Shown in pieces: positions 36,301 to 46,878 of a stretch of 64,000 nucleotides of DNA. Position 1 is the stretch's first letter. Each line of letters begins with the position of its first letter. The translations under genes and the position numbers were made by a program. The stretch is taken from contig JAQSEB010000132.1 of the NCBI GenBank assembly GCA_030063045.1, positions 558,001-622,000 on the forward strand, given 5' to 3'. The DNA comes from Pratylenchus scribneri. Lineage: Eukaryota > Nematoda > Chromadorea > Rhabditida > Pratylenchidae. The notes beneath the pieces were generated by a model. It was not told the DNA's origin. It did not search any database and saw nothing but the letters and a program-made list of their open reading frames with translations.

Positions 36301-39169
36301 AATATTTTAAAATACTTTTTTGATGTTCTCCTTCCACCAAATCTTTTCCAAAACGTTCAACCATTTTTTCCAAATCAATGGCCAATTTAATTTGTACAAA
36401 TTTCAACATGTTCTCGAATCCAATCCCCTTCAAATGTTCAGCAACCAACAGTTCTTTATCGTGTAATACGGATTGGCCACAATCCATTGCCTTCTTTCCA
36501 ATGTTCTTTGATGGATCATTCTTTCCCGCCCATCGATCAATTGGAGTGCAAACCAATTCGTGCTTGTCAATTTTCCCACCAATTTCAACAATGAAGAGTG
36601 AAGTGCAAAAATGAGTTGGCATTTCCAAAATTTGTTGTTCATTGCTCTATTGAATTATGGAAAAATCGTACCATTGCTATTGGCTATTTTCATGGAGAAA
36701 ATCCCAACTTATTTGTTAATGTCTGCTAACTTATTGTGAACGATTATGCCTAGTAAGAAGTGAATCGATTTTGATGATTTTAATATTAATTTAATTACAG
36801 AACAAATGTATAGTTATTAAGTTATATAAATTTATTTGAACCATTAAAAGAATATAAAACGAAATGATTATTATTTTTGAGCATAATTCCATTATTTCTG
36901 AATCTAAACAAATTTTACGAAAAAATATCTTCGGAAAGCAATCATTATGCTCCTCAAATTTATAGCAAAATTATTAAAAATTGGTTCGATCCTTTTTTAA
37001 TTATAATTGATAGGCCCAAGTAAGGTCTAGCTAGAGGATGGTAAAGTGCCCCGGTCAGGAACTCGGTTGGAATTACCGAAAAATTACCGAAACCGAGTCA
37101 GTTCGAGAAATTGTTCAAAGTACTAGGTTTGTCAATGTTAATCAATGCCAGGTCGTGTTCCCTAATTTTCCCGAACTGGTTCTCGAACCATCCTACTTCT
37201 AGTTGGGTGCCCAACAAATTGAAGCATAATGCTTCAAAAAATCACGCCTAATTTCTTTTTATTGTAAAATAACAAAATAATGATGCCAGACGGTCCATTT
37301 TTAAAGGAAATATTGACATTATAGAAATTTTTGCTTACCGAAAATTTAGGAGTATATCTGACTAAATATGCTTGATCTGGCTGATCCGTTCTTGCTATTG
37401 GCTTCATGTCCAAAATACTGATGGCGCCGTTCACCAGGAATATTCTTCTAGTTGTCTCATCTTTCCGATCTATTTTCATATTTGGCATTTTCTTTACACA
37501 GCTATAAAATTAAAATAAAATTGACAATAACTGGGATTTATAATATATTAATTTTTGACATATTTTCTACAAAAATATGGAAACATTTTTAATGGGAAAA
37601 ATATTCTTCTTCCTAAATTATAGGCTGTTATTTAATTCAAATTTAAATCATCCATAAATTTATCACTACCCAATATGGCTTTAAGGGTAAATTTCTGCCA
37701 AACAAAATCTCATACCGGATTTTAGTCTATATTTGAATTTTAATCTGATGTAATCCTTCCCATTCCCATCCCCCATCCCTCAATTACTTTGCATATTCTG
37801 TCATTGCTGCTGCTAATTTTTTCTCATCAATTCCCGTATTTCTTTCATCCAACATTGAAAATTCGCTAGTCCATTTCCATTCCTTGATTTCCGTGTATTT
37901 GTTTATTTCAGCCAATCGCCATTCAACTTTCCTCGTCTTTGCGTTTCTTTTTATCAGTTGTTTTTGTTCCTTAATAATAAAAAATTGGATTATAATATTT
38001 TAAAAGGAAATAAATAAAAGAGGCATTTTGTTTTCGAGTATTGATTATCTCTTTCGTCTATATGTTAGGTGGATTTTCTGTAAAAAGCAGGCGGAACAAT
38101 TTTATTCGGGGTAAGAGCTATCGGTTTGCACTTTAATTTAATACTAAACTCATCAAAATCAGGGATGAGCGCAATGGCAAAAGCTACCGAACGCAAAACG
38201 CAAAACGCAATGCGTTCAAAATTTTTTTTTACGCAAAACGGAAAACGCAACGCAACGGCCTAAAATGGACGCAATAACGCAAAACGCAAAACGCAAAACG
38301 CAATGGTCAAAAAATTTTTTCTTTTTTGAAAATTAAAATTTTCTTTTCAATTATTATCAAGTCAGGGCTGTCAGATTTATTTTCAAAGAAAAGTACATTG
38401 GCCTTGAAAAAAAAGATTTTGGTGTCAGAAAAAAAAGATTTTCGTTTTAAGCTAATATAAATTGATTAAAATTTTTCAATTAGGTTTTTTATCATGAATG
38501 AACAATCCAGAAACATCCAGCACTAAGATTACGTTTTTTGTGAAGAAACTTTTTCGAGCCGCACAGCGAAAAATTCAGGCCCAAAAATGGCCGCGCAGCG
38601 AAAAATTCAGGCCCAAAAATGGCCGCGCAGCGAAAAATTCAAGCCAAAAATGGCCGCGCAGCGAAAAATTCAGGCCCAAAAATGTTAAATCAACGACCAA
38701 ATTTCATTAAAAAATCAATTTTTTGAAATTAAATTAAAACAATTTTCATTGCATTTTTGCGTTTTTTTGCGTTAATTTTCCCATTTTTACGCAAAACGCA
38801 AAACGAAACGCAATGGCCAAAAATGAACGCAATTAACGCAAAACGCAAAACGCAAAACGCAATGCGCTCATCCCTGATCAAAATCGGTTCTCCCCTTAAT
38901 GAATTATTTTGACTCGGGCCAAATGCCTCTAATCAAGTTGGGCTTTGTCCAGTGAAAAATTGAGTAATAAAAATTTTAAAATTTACCTTTCCCTGTTCAT
39001 ATTCCGCCAACTCCAACAGCTCAAATGGAAAGCCAAATTGTTCGAAATGTGGAAGCATTGATTCGATAAATTGATTGGCATTTTCCTCATCTGTCAATGA
39101 AGCATTTTCCGTTGTCAAAATAAGAATAGTGGAATAAAGTAAAATAATAATAGCAGAATGACAATCCAT
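33304..39169 (-). CDS. Secreted protein with two EndoG-like nuclease domains, 716 aa
   Basis: Ten exons join in phase to 717 codons: 39169-38987, 37969-37788, 37501-37339, 36646-36316, 35771-35677, 35476-35300, 34988-34837, 34390-34288, 34150-33866 and 33783-33304. The signal peptide is AIIILLYSTILILTT. Domain 1 (about 62-250) is degenerate (FLVNGAISILDMKPIA, EMPTHFCTSLFIVE at 184-197). Domain 2 (about 320-490) has YDPRKLVADWLLERLT, LNHGHLAAF (NHGH 384-387), LYPNSVPQ with INSGYW (N416), VYTGPLYIP and AVPTHLFKTILLE. The catalytic His and metal-binding Asn of the family seem kept, although DRGH is NHGH. An acidic linker (about 500-545) and a very basic tail (KGKRNKKDKGKRKKG) follow; the tail could bind nucleic acid. 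Intron 1 holds foldback A4, and foldback C1 lies 27 bp upstream of the ATG. Same exon layout as 18035-22836. Confidence 0.88.
38160..38876. mobile_element. hAT-like foldback A4 with ACGCAAA repeats, perfect 8-bp duplication
   Basis: The ends are CAGGGATGAGCGCAATG and its complement. The perfect duplication ATCAAAAT is at 38152-38159 and 38877-38884. The arms are tandem GCAAAACGCAAAACGC units. The interior has four copies of a 32-33 bp unit containing GCCGCGCAGCGAAAAATTCA (about 38565-38690). It lies in intron 1 of the 33304-39169 gene. Confidence 0.93.
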
Positions 39170-39196
39170 TCTTAAAAAAAATTTAGAATTAGATAT

Positions 39197-39592
39197 GTTA
39201 CGCCGAATATGGGGAATTGACGATTCCGCGGAATCGGTGTTGACGAATTTCGGGACTCTCGGCTTCTAGGCGTCGTATTGAATCAAGAGTAGGCTCAATC
39301 GATCCGGCATAGTCGATTTACTATATGAAATTTCAATTACAGACCGAATTAGGGGCTAGGGTTAGGGTTAGGGCTATGGTTAAGACGGCATGGGTTTTAG
39401 GAGCTTGGGGCTATGATTTAGGGGCTAAGATTAGGGTATAGGGGTCTGTAATTGAAATTTCATATAGTAAATTGACAATGCCGAATCGAATGAGCCATAT
39501 TCTCGAGTTTGTATGACGCCTAGAAGCCGAGATTCCCGAAATTCGTCAACGCCGATTCCGCGGAATCGTCAATTCCCCATAGTCGTTGTAAC
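39197..39592. mobile_element. Foldback C1 with TTAGGG-like centre, next to a start codon
   Basis: Long arms begin GTTACGCCGAATATGGGGAA and contain GATTCCGCGGAATC, a palindrome in its own right. The flanks share AGATAT. The centre has CTAGGGTTAGGGTTAGGGCT and the outward-facing TTTACTATATGAAATTTCAA shared with element C3. It starts 27 bp upstream of the ATG of the 33304-39169 gene, in its promoter or 5' leader. Confidence 0.85.
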
Positions 39593-40089
39593 AGATATAT
39601 TACTAGAGCTAAAAACTTTTTAGATGGAGTAAAATTATTTTTAAAAAAATGTAATTGATCAAAAATTGTCTGAGATCTTTTTAAATTTTTTAAAATAACT
39701 TTTCTAGTCAATGCCTCATTTGTCTTGGGTATGAATTATTAGGGAAAAAGGAAATTAATTTGACAATCAAATCTGTTGCCCAATTGCCAAATTCTGAACA
39801 CAATTGACCAATTTTACCTAGCACTCTATTATCCAAAATCAAAATTGTTAGAATACGAAAGACTTATAGCGCAATATGTGCTAAAATTGTGGCGAGTATT
39901 TTGTGACACTAATTCGAAAATTTAAACTTGATGGAAGTTAAGGACGAAAATGATTTTAGAGGAAGGCAATTAAATCAAACATTGGCGAAATAGTACAAAA
40001 TCCGTCAATTTCTGATAAATCCGGAAAAAATGCTAAGTTTGAACGTGAATTTTGGTGAATTTACGGTTTTAATTGATCCCTTAAATTGA
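39593..40089. other. Intergenic, no feature seen
   Basis: AT-rich DNA with short A/T runs. No coding frame or strong repeat seen. Confidence 0.4.
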
Positions 40090-40930
40090 ATCAAAACAAT
40101 GGCACCAAAATGGAGGACTGGTTGAGAAGACGCGCGCGCTAGCACAAAGTATAAGCATAACCTCCGGGTAAGGGTTGGCTAAGTGGGATTTGGGGGCGTG
40201 TGCCAAACAGAACGCGTCCGAATTGAATCAAGACAGCGACATCAAGATGAGCAAAAATGGAAAATTGGACCATTTGGTAGGTTGTACACGCGCGCGCGCC
40301 TGCACGAACAGAGTTGAGCCTTGGGAAGGGCGGACAAATCCATGCCCAACAGCAGGATGTCAGCTGAATTGATTTTTTCCATACTAGCCTGTCAAGAAAA
40401 CAAAAATGGAGAACGCGTTGATAAACGCGTGCGCCCACCGGCAGGAAAAGTAGTCCTGTACTAATGGAATGGGCAGAGGGCATAAGTTCAGTTGTGACTT
40501 GAGACTTTAGAGACACCAAACAATGCTCAGCAGATATCAGCTGAATTGATTAAAAGTGAAATACAGGACCTGATTTTTCCAGTACTAGATCTTTACAAAA
40601 ATAAAAATGGAGGATTGGGCTCTCTGGACGGTTGGAAAGCGCGCGCAGACACGAAAAGCATCACAGGGCGGATGGGCACAGGCGGATTAGTCCAGTTGAG
40701 ACCCGGGAGCGTCAGGCAAATCCGTGCCCAATATAGATGTCAGCTGAATTGATTTTATTCCACCCTATCAAGAAAAACAAAAATGAGTTTGTTATGCGTG
40801 CGTGTGTGACGGCAAGAAAAGCAGTCCCGTGCCAATGAACACAGCTGAATCGATATTTGGAAGGAGCGGGCAAATCCGTGCCCAACCATTTGCTAATAAG
40901 TTGCGCGGCAACACTAGCAACTTTGTAAAA
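40090..40930. repeat. CpG-rich diverged tandem array, 140-200 bp units
   Basis: Words recur in order: GCAAATCCGTGCCCAA, then ATGTCAGCTGAATTGATTTT, then CAAGAAAACAAAAATGGA, then a GCGCGCGC run, then GGCAAGAAAAGCAGTCC. The AAAAATGGA anchor falls near 40110, 40250, 40408, 40603 and 40783. G+C is far above the surroundings. Open frames within it are short and do not line up between copies. It looks like an old satellite or repeat cluster, not a gene. Confidence 0.65.
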
Positions 40931-41239
40931 GTTATCATCCAAATCTAATCTAGCTTATACTTGGATCGACTATTGCCTAGTGTGTGAGCTCTTTCGGATT
41001 GTTTCGTCGAGAGGAATCAACTGCTGGCCGAATTTGATTTGAATGGATCACAATCACCACAGAGAGTAGGTTAATCAAATTTTGATAACCATAATTCTAG
41101 AATTTTGAATTTTTCTCCTTATTCTTTATTTTTATTTTATTGATGGAGTCTAGTTTAAACTCTATAAAACTCAAAAGCACAAATATAAGAGATTCAACAA
41201 TTTAATCATTTTCTATTACCGTCTATATATTAATAGTAA

Positions 41240-41740
41240 TTACTAATTTCCAAATAATTGCCAAAAGGATGGGAAGAAATTAGTGTGAAAGAATGACCAA
41301 GAGAATTTTCAATATTTGAAAAACATAATAAATGCCATGAGGAAAAATTCAAAGGCAAGGTCTCTGACCGTACGGGAATCGAGAAAACGTCGATTTTGCT
41401 GGTCATTGAATGCAAATAATTTCCTGCTTGGGCATTATGGAATATTCGAAAGAATAATTAGTGGAATATAGAATAAAGGGCAGAATGGGCAAAATTGCCA
41501 TTTCTTGGACCAGGCATTAAAAATTAAAGAAAAAACATTTGATTTTTCGACCAAAAAAATCGGCACCAAATCATTGTTGGTGGCAAATGATTGCCAAAAG
41601 GATTGGAAAAATTCCTATGAAAAACAGATCAAAAGTCCCTCAATGTATGAAAAGGCTAATAAATGCCAAGGGGCAAATTCAAGGGAGAGAGACCTTCAAT
41701 TTTTGGATGCAATGGAAACGTCGATTTGTCGCTAGAGGTT
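41240..41740. repeat. Diverged tandem duplication, about 340 bp apart
   Basis: ATTGCCAAAAGGAT and the following AATAAATGCCA, CAAATTCAAGG and AACGTCGATTT words appear at about 41255-41400 and again at about 41590-41735. Neither copy has a supported coding frame. Confidence 0.5.
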
Positions 41741-41939
41741 GAATCTTGAATGGAAAATTTCATTTTTTAACACAATTTTTTCTTTTCTTCTAATAAAAAG
41801 GAAATAGCAAAAATGAAAATCAATAAAAAAAAATAGACATATCATTGATAGAAATTCAAATGGTTTAATCTCCTTAAATTATAAAATTTATATATAGGAT
41901 AATTAATATTTTATTCTTTTGGTTGAACATTCCGCATTA

Positions 41940-42237
41940 TTAAAAGCATGATTGATTTTTAATAATGTCGCAAAGTGGCTGCACAATCACAAGTTTAAAC
42001 GTTTCTTCCACTTCACCAACAGTTGTATTTTCAGTCATTGTATTTTGCTGGAATAAATTATTTATAATTTTTTAGAAGAAAGATTACTTGTGGATAAATT
42101 GTTTTCCCCCAGTTTTCGGGTTCATCATCCCAAGAGCCGCCAAAGCCTTGGATATAATCTGCTTCTTCAGCAAAAGAATTTTTTGAAATAAATAAAGTAG
42201 AAAATAAAATCAAATAAATTAAAAATTGATTTTTCAT
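41940..42237 (-). CDS. Small secreted protein, 85 aa
   Basis: Two exons, 42237-42088 and 42047-41940, join in phase to 86 codons across a 40-bp intron. A clear signal peptide (FLIYLILFSTLFISKNSFA) is followed by an acidic mature chain (EEADYIQGFGGSWDDEPENW) and an end with two cysteines (VIVQPLCDIIKNQSCF). Family not recognised. Small, secreted and unassigned is typical of nematode gland or cuticle secretions, but no function can be inferred from sequence alone. Confidence 0.75.
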
Positions 42238-43086
42238 TATTTTAGAGAGAAGAAATCTTTTTAAAAATAGTTGAGTCATATTTTTAGCGATTGAAAATAA
42301 TTGAGTGTTCTTTTTTTCTCTAAAAATTTATTGATTGGGGATTGAAGTGTCAATTGTTCTTTTTTTGTTTTGAGATATTATTTGAATTAGAAAACACAGC
42401 AAAATTGCTTGAAAAATATCAAAAAAAAAATATGAACATTCGACTTCTTGTAAATTTCGAAAAAAAAATAAAAATTTTCCGGTATATGTGCAAAAATTTC
42501 CAGAAAAATGTATTATCGAGTGATTTAATTAAGGCAAAGAATGATATAAATTACAAACTGTTCAATATCCAATTAATTTGTTATTGTTACAATAGTATTT
42601 TTTGCCTTAAGTCCCAAGTTCCATTCTTAAACCCTAATATAATTTCGCTAGGACTAAGATATAATAACCATGATATTTTTAAAATTTATTTTCAATAATT
42701 ATTTATATAACAAAAAATAAAAACAATCAAAATTATTTTTTCCCTACACTTGAGAGTTTTACTTCCGTAAGGAAAATAAACCTGTTTTTTGAAAGAAAAG
42801 GGGTTTTATTTTCGACAGTCAACAAAATTTCAGTTCCTCTTTTTTTTTATCGTTCCACTCAAAGTCGCATCAACAATTTAAAAAACAAAAACATTTTAAA
42901 ATAATTGGCATCACTGATCATTTTCAAATTGTCTGGGAGGCAGCCAAAATTAATTAATTTAATTGTTTATGAATTGAAAAAAGGAAAAAATTAAACTAAA
43001 ATTGAAAAGAAATGGGATACAAATAAATAGGGAGATATAAGTATATTTTCCTCTATTCATTTATTCATTCATTTAATTTGTTCAAA
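42238..43086. other. Intergenic between divergent secreted-protein genes
   Basis: A possible shared upstream region for the minus-strand 85-aa gene and the plus-strand Gly/Cys-rich gene. The one long open frame (42342-42698) has no domain, a poor start context and no splice partners; I do not annotate it. Confidence 0.4.
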
Positions 43087-44015
43087 ATGTCCTCCTCTCA
43101 AATTGTTGTTCTCCTTTTGTCCATTACATTAATTTGCTGTTGTTTGGGCGATTTGGATTTTCATGGGTAAAATATGGGAAATTGAGGGTAATTTTCGACA
43201 AAATGGGGAAAAACATGCAAATTCTAAAATTAATTATTAAAAATTAATTCAATGTAATTTTTAACTTACAGTGCAACAATAATGAAGGCCGTGAGCAAGA
43301 GGAACCCTCAAGGCTGCATGAACGGATGCGGAAGTGAGTAGGTATTAGGGAACGAAGGGGAATATGCCTCTAGGGAATGACTGACAATGTGAAATGATTG
43401 GCGTTGGTTGATAATTTGCATTAATTCTTGACTCTTAACTCAGCGAGGAGTAATCAATTTTTTAAAGCGATGTATCACTTGTAAGTCCAAAATTTGGTTT
43501 TCCCAATTAAACAAAGTTGCATTTGTCTAAATTTAATGAACACGAATTTTCTGATAGCGTTTAAAAATCCTGCTATTTTTACAAATTGTTTTAACTTTAA
43601 GCAAATTAAAAAATGCCTCTTTTTAGATGACTTTTAGGGCTTCAAAACATATATCTTCTTCCCAAATTTAATATAGCCTGTTGAGTTATAGACCAAACTT
43701 TTTTTTCTTTTGAGGATATGGAATGTAAAAAGGAGGAAAGCAACCAATATCCTTCTCTAATCCCATCCAAATGAATTATTTGAATATAAAATTTATATTA
43801 TTTTCCAAATTTCCCTCGAAGATAATTTGTGCTGTTCCTGTGGCCAGTGTGGTGGCGGCAATCAAAATTCGGGTCAATATGGAGGATGCAATTCTTGCAA
43901 CGGAGGGGGCTACAATAATAATGGAGGAGGCTATAATAACGGCAACAATGTGGGCTTCAACAATAATGGTCAACCTTATCATTATTGTTGGGGAACTGGA
44001 TGTGGCAAAAAATGA
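43087..44015 (+). CDS. Secreted Gly/Asn/Cys-rich peptide, 111 aa
   Basis: Exons 43087-43166, 43272-43333 and 43822-44015 join in phase to 112 codons. A signal peptide (SSSQIVVLLLSITLICCCLG) precedes a short linker (KAVSKRNPQG, with a possible dibasic cleavage at KR). The mature part has cysteines in CMNGCGN, LCCSCGQCGGG, GGCNSCNGGG and CWGTGCGKK. Between them are Gly/Asn runs (YNNNGGGYNNGNN). Composition recalls small glycine- and cysteine-rich secreted effectors described in root-knot nematodes, and also some cuticle or antimicrobial peptides. No alignment could be run, so the role is open. A polyadenylation-like AATAAA follows near 44082. Confidence 0.82.
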
Positions 44016-45021
44016 ATAATAAAAATGCAAAAATTTTTTTAAAAAATTATTTGAATTGATGATTTTTAAATTTTTTTTGAATAAAAATTATGTGTTTATT
44101 TCATTTTGAAAATCCATATCCGCATTTTGAGGATGGCATATATAATAAAGTCGTAAAAATTTAGAATTTTCCAAATTAAAAAATGATAATTTGCGTAAAT
44201 ATTAATTAATATAACTGAAAAAAACATTTAAGCTAATAATAAAAATGATGACTAAAATTGTTAATAATTTAATATCAATTTAAAATTAAACGTAAAATGA
44301 TCAATCGAGCGAATTTCCCGTATTTCCAATTTCCATCCAAAATACATCCTACGAAGAGACATCGATTTGTTATGATTGATTTAAGTCTAATTATAATTAA
44401 TACTAAAATATGTTTGAAACAAATGCCTCGACAGTCGAGAAATGTTATAATAATAAAATCGCCTATAGTGTCTTGGTCTTGGTTCTTTTTTGGCCATAAT
44501 CTCAATAAGGAAACACTGATCCGAAAATGCGATATAATTTGAAAGCCCCAAATGAGTCCTAAACAATTTGGACTTTTATGAAATTTTATTTTACGAAATT
44601 CATGTCTTTGAGCATAATAAACTCAAATTTTGAGGAAAAAATCGTTTTATTTTACAAGTAGTTTTAAACTTTGAAAAAATTAGAAAAGCTATTTTTTTGG
44701 AATTTTAGGGTTTCTGGCATATCGTATGCTTCTTAATTCAGCTATCACTCACAAAAACGATCTAAGCATCGGTCTTGTTTCCTAGACCACAAACTACCAA
44801 GATCCAAGACAAATTGATAAGATCTATTCAACTATTTATGGATAATAATAATAATTGGAGAATTTTTATACCTTTTATATTTTATTTTTATTTGTATTTT
44901 ATTCAACATATATCACACCCTTGTCATCACATGGGATCATGCCAAGCCGGACTCTACCCCATTGTTTGACTCCATCGGTGTTCCAAGTGTCACTGATTTG
45001 ATCAATCACCATATTCAATTT
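44016..45021. other. Intergenic, no gene seen
   Basis: AT-rich. Open frames on both strands near 44275-44540 overlap each other and lack recognisable content. Confidence 0.4.
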
Positions 45022-45406
45022 GGGTACGCGACGGTTAGTGGCCGGCCAGTTAGTGGCGGACCAGTTTTTGCTTTATAACTCATCTTAATCTAAACCATAT
45101 TGAATGTTTTTATATTCATTTGATAGAGCAATGCATTATCTATCGAATGATATAAAAAACAATTTATATTGTCTTAAATAAAAAAAGTTGTGATTTTTTT
45201 AATAAAAATGGGCAAAATAGTATCAAATTGATGGTTTTTGAATTTTAAAAAATGTAAAAATATGTTTTAAAATTTGATTTTTATATGGACTGATAGAGAA
45301 TTTTTTGCTCTTTTCAATGATATATAAAACATTATAAACCATTCATTAGGCGCCTAGCTATTAGCTTTCGCCACTAAACGGCCGCGCCACTAACCGTCCC
45401 ACTCCG
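45022..45406. mobile_element. Foldback D6 with GGTTAGTGGC ends, perfect 8-bp duplication
   Basis: The ends are GGGTACGCGACGGTTAGTGG and the complement of CGGAGTGGGACGGTTAGTGG. The perfect duplication TTCAATTT is at 45014-45021 and 45407-45414. GTTAGTGGCGG-like units repeat near both ends. The interior has GATAGAGCAATGCATTATCT and ATCGAATGATATA, resembling the core of elements D1 and D4. Confidence 0.88.
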
Positions 45407-45414
45407 TTCAATTT

Positions 45415-46200
45415 TGCCCTTGTCAGATTGTCAACTGGAATTAGTCCTAGAAGATTTAAATATAAATCGAATATAAATCATCTTTTGTAATCTCATCAAA
45501 GATTTTTGGCCATTTAACAAATCATAAAAATCCCATTTTAATGAAAAAAAATTATAATTAATTGGCCAAATTGATGATTAGTTAAACATGAAAAATATTA
45601 TGGCATAATTTAAAATTATTTTTTTCCAATTTTTATTAATTTTTTTATTAATTTGATTTCCATTAAATCAATTTTCGTAAATTTCTTTTAAATATTGATT
45701 ATTTAAATTTGCTAACAAATTTAGAAAGAATTATTTTATGTTTTTTTTTTCTATTATTTTATTGGTCTTCAACTTTATCATAATAAATTAACATTATTGT
45801 GTTATAATAGTCGCAAATTATCATTTGTTTGTGTTTATCCTTGATCTGATCAATGGTCACAAACACAGAGGAACTCCAAATCAAAATGCTCCAAATTGCT
45901 CGAAGTCCATCTAAAAATAATGTCTGAGTAAAAATTAATTAATGTTATCATTTTGTTGATATTCATTAAAAATATACGAATATAATGAACCAATTTAGAA
46001 TTTCTAATATAATTAAATATTTATGATCTAAGTCTAAATAATTTCATTTCTAGCTAATAAAGAGAAAATTTTTTAAATGCTTTCTTAAAAATGCATTTTT
46101 GGTCATCCAAAGAGCATCGTTTTTGAACATTTCAAACTTCCTTAAGACAAAATTCACCTAATTCATTCAAATTTCCCTCCCCCACTTGACAAAATATTAT
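45415..46200. other. Intergenic, no feature seen
   Basis: AT-rich DNA up to the 3' end of the homeodomain gene. Nothing recognised. Confidence 0.4.
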
Positions 46201-46666
46201 TCAAAAATTTGCCCGAGATAATTCTACAAACATTTCTTCCTTCTGTTGTCCTTGGCTTGAATTCAATAATCCTTCGCCATTGGTCAATTCATCCAAATCC
46301 TCCATATTTGAATCATCATTTCTATCCATTTTTCCTACATTCAATGCAGGTAACAAGAGGCTGTTATTTCTAAACAGAATCATCAATTGAATTTTAATTA
46401 CTTTTCATTCACTTTTGTTTTTCAGCGGCCGCTCGATCTCGTTGCCTTCTATTTTTGAACCAATTCCCTACTAAATGGGATGAATATATTTTATAATTAA
46501 CATTGTTCGCTTTACCCTGCATGGAGATTATTCCAGTCTCGTTGGCCAATTCCCTCTTCTTTTCGGGATTCGGGTGAGGATCAAGAAGATAATGTTCAAT
46601 CAATATTTTTCTCTGAAATTTGAAAAGATGTTCATCCATTTTTATTAGAGTTCGATTTTTTGTCAT
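46201..46666 (-). CDS. SIX-type homeodomain protein (homeodomain and C-terminus only)
   Basis: Exons 46666-46516, 46470-46413 and 46369-46201 join in phase to 126 codons. The homeodomain spans roughly residues 4-63: [40 protein letters not shown], then [20 protein letters not shown]. The third helix [12 protein letters not shown] is characteristic of SIX/sine oculis homeodomains. This DNA-binding domain would act in the nucleus. The tail is acidic ([16 protein letters not shown]). SIX proteins normally carry an N-terminal SIX domain of about 110 residues; no exon for it is seen upstream to 48.6 kb. Either the gene starts here, the exon is farther away, or it was lost. The start at 46666 is tentative. 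Confidence 0.8.
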
Positions 46667-46878
46667 TTTTTTGCGGAGCTTTAATTTGCACAATTTTTAA
46701 CTTTATTTTGCTCAAAATATAATTTTTTAATTTTGCTAACAAACAAGGGAAATTTGTAGGAAAGAAGATTAATCGTGACATTTACGATGGAGGGGAATTT
46801 AGCAAATATTTATTTTATAGATGAAGAAATCATCAGTGAATTTTATGAAAAATAGGTGTGTAAGAAATGGGGCGTTTA
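46667..46878. promoter_or_regulatory. Upstream flank of the homeodomain gene, no motif identified
   Basis: AT-rich DNA immediately 5' of the tentative start. No specific regulatory motif can be supported. Foldback D3 begins at 46879. Confidence 0.25.

Noticed and set aside
39360..39420. Interstitial telomere
   Set aside because: The TTAGGG-like run is short, lies at the centre of a foldback, and nematode telomeres are normally TTAGGC.
40139..40519. 126-codon minus-strand frame in the CpG-rich array
   Set aside because: It does not persist between repeat units and has no recognisable domain.
42342..42698. 118-codon plus-strand frame
   Set aside because: Poor start context, no domain, and it lies in the upstream region of two secreted-protein genes.
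43771..44030. Frames overlapping the Gly/Cys-rich exon on both strands
   Set aside because: Shadows of the real exon 43822-44015, whose splice phases and signal peptide fit.
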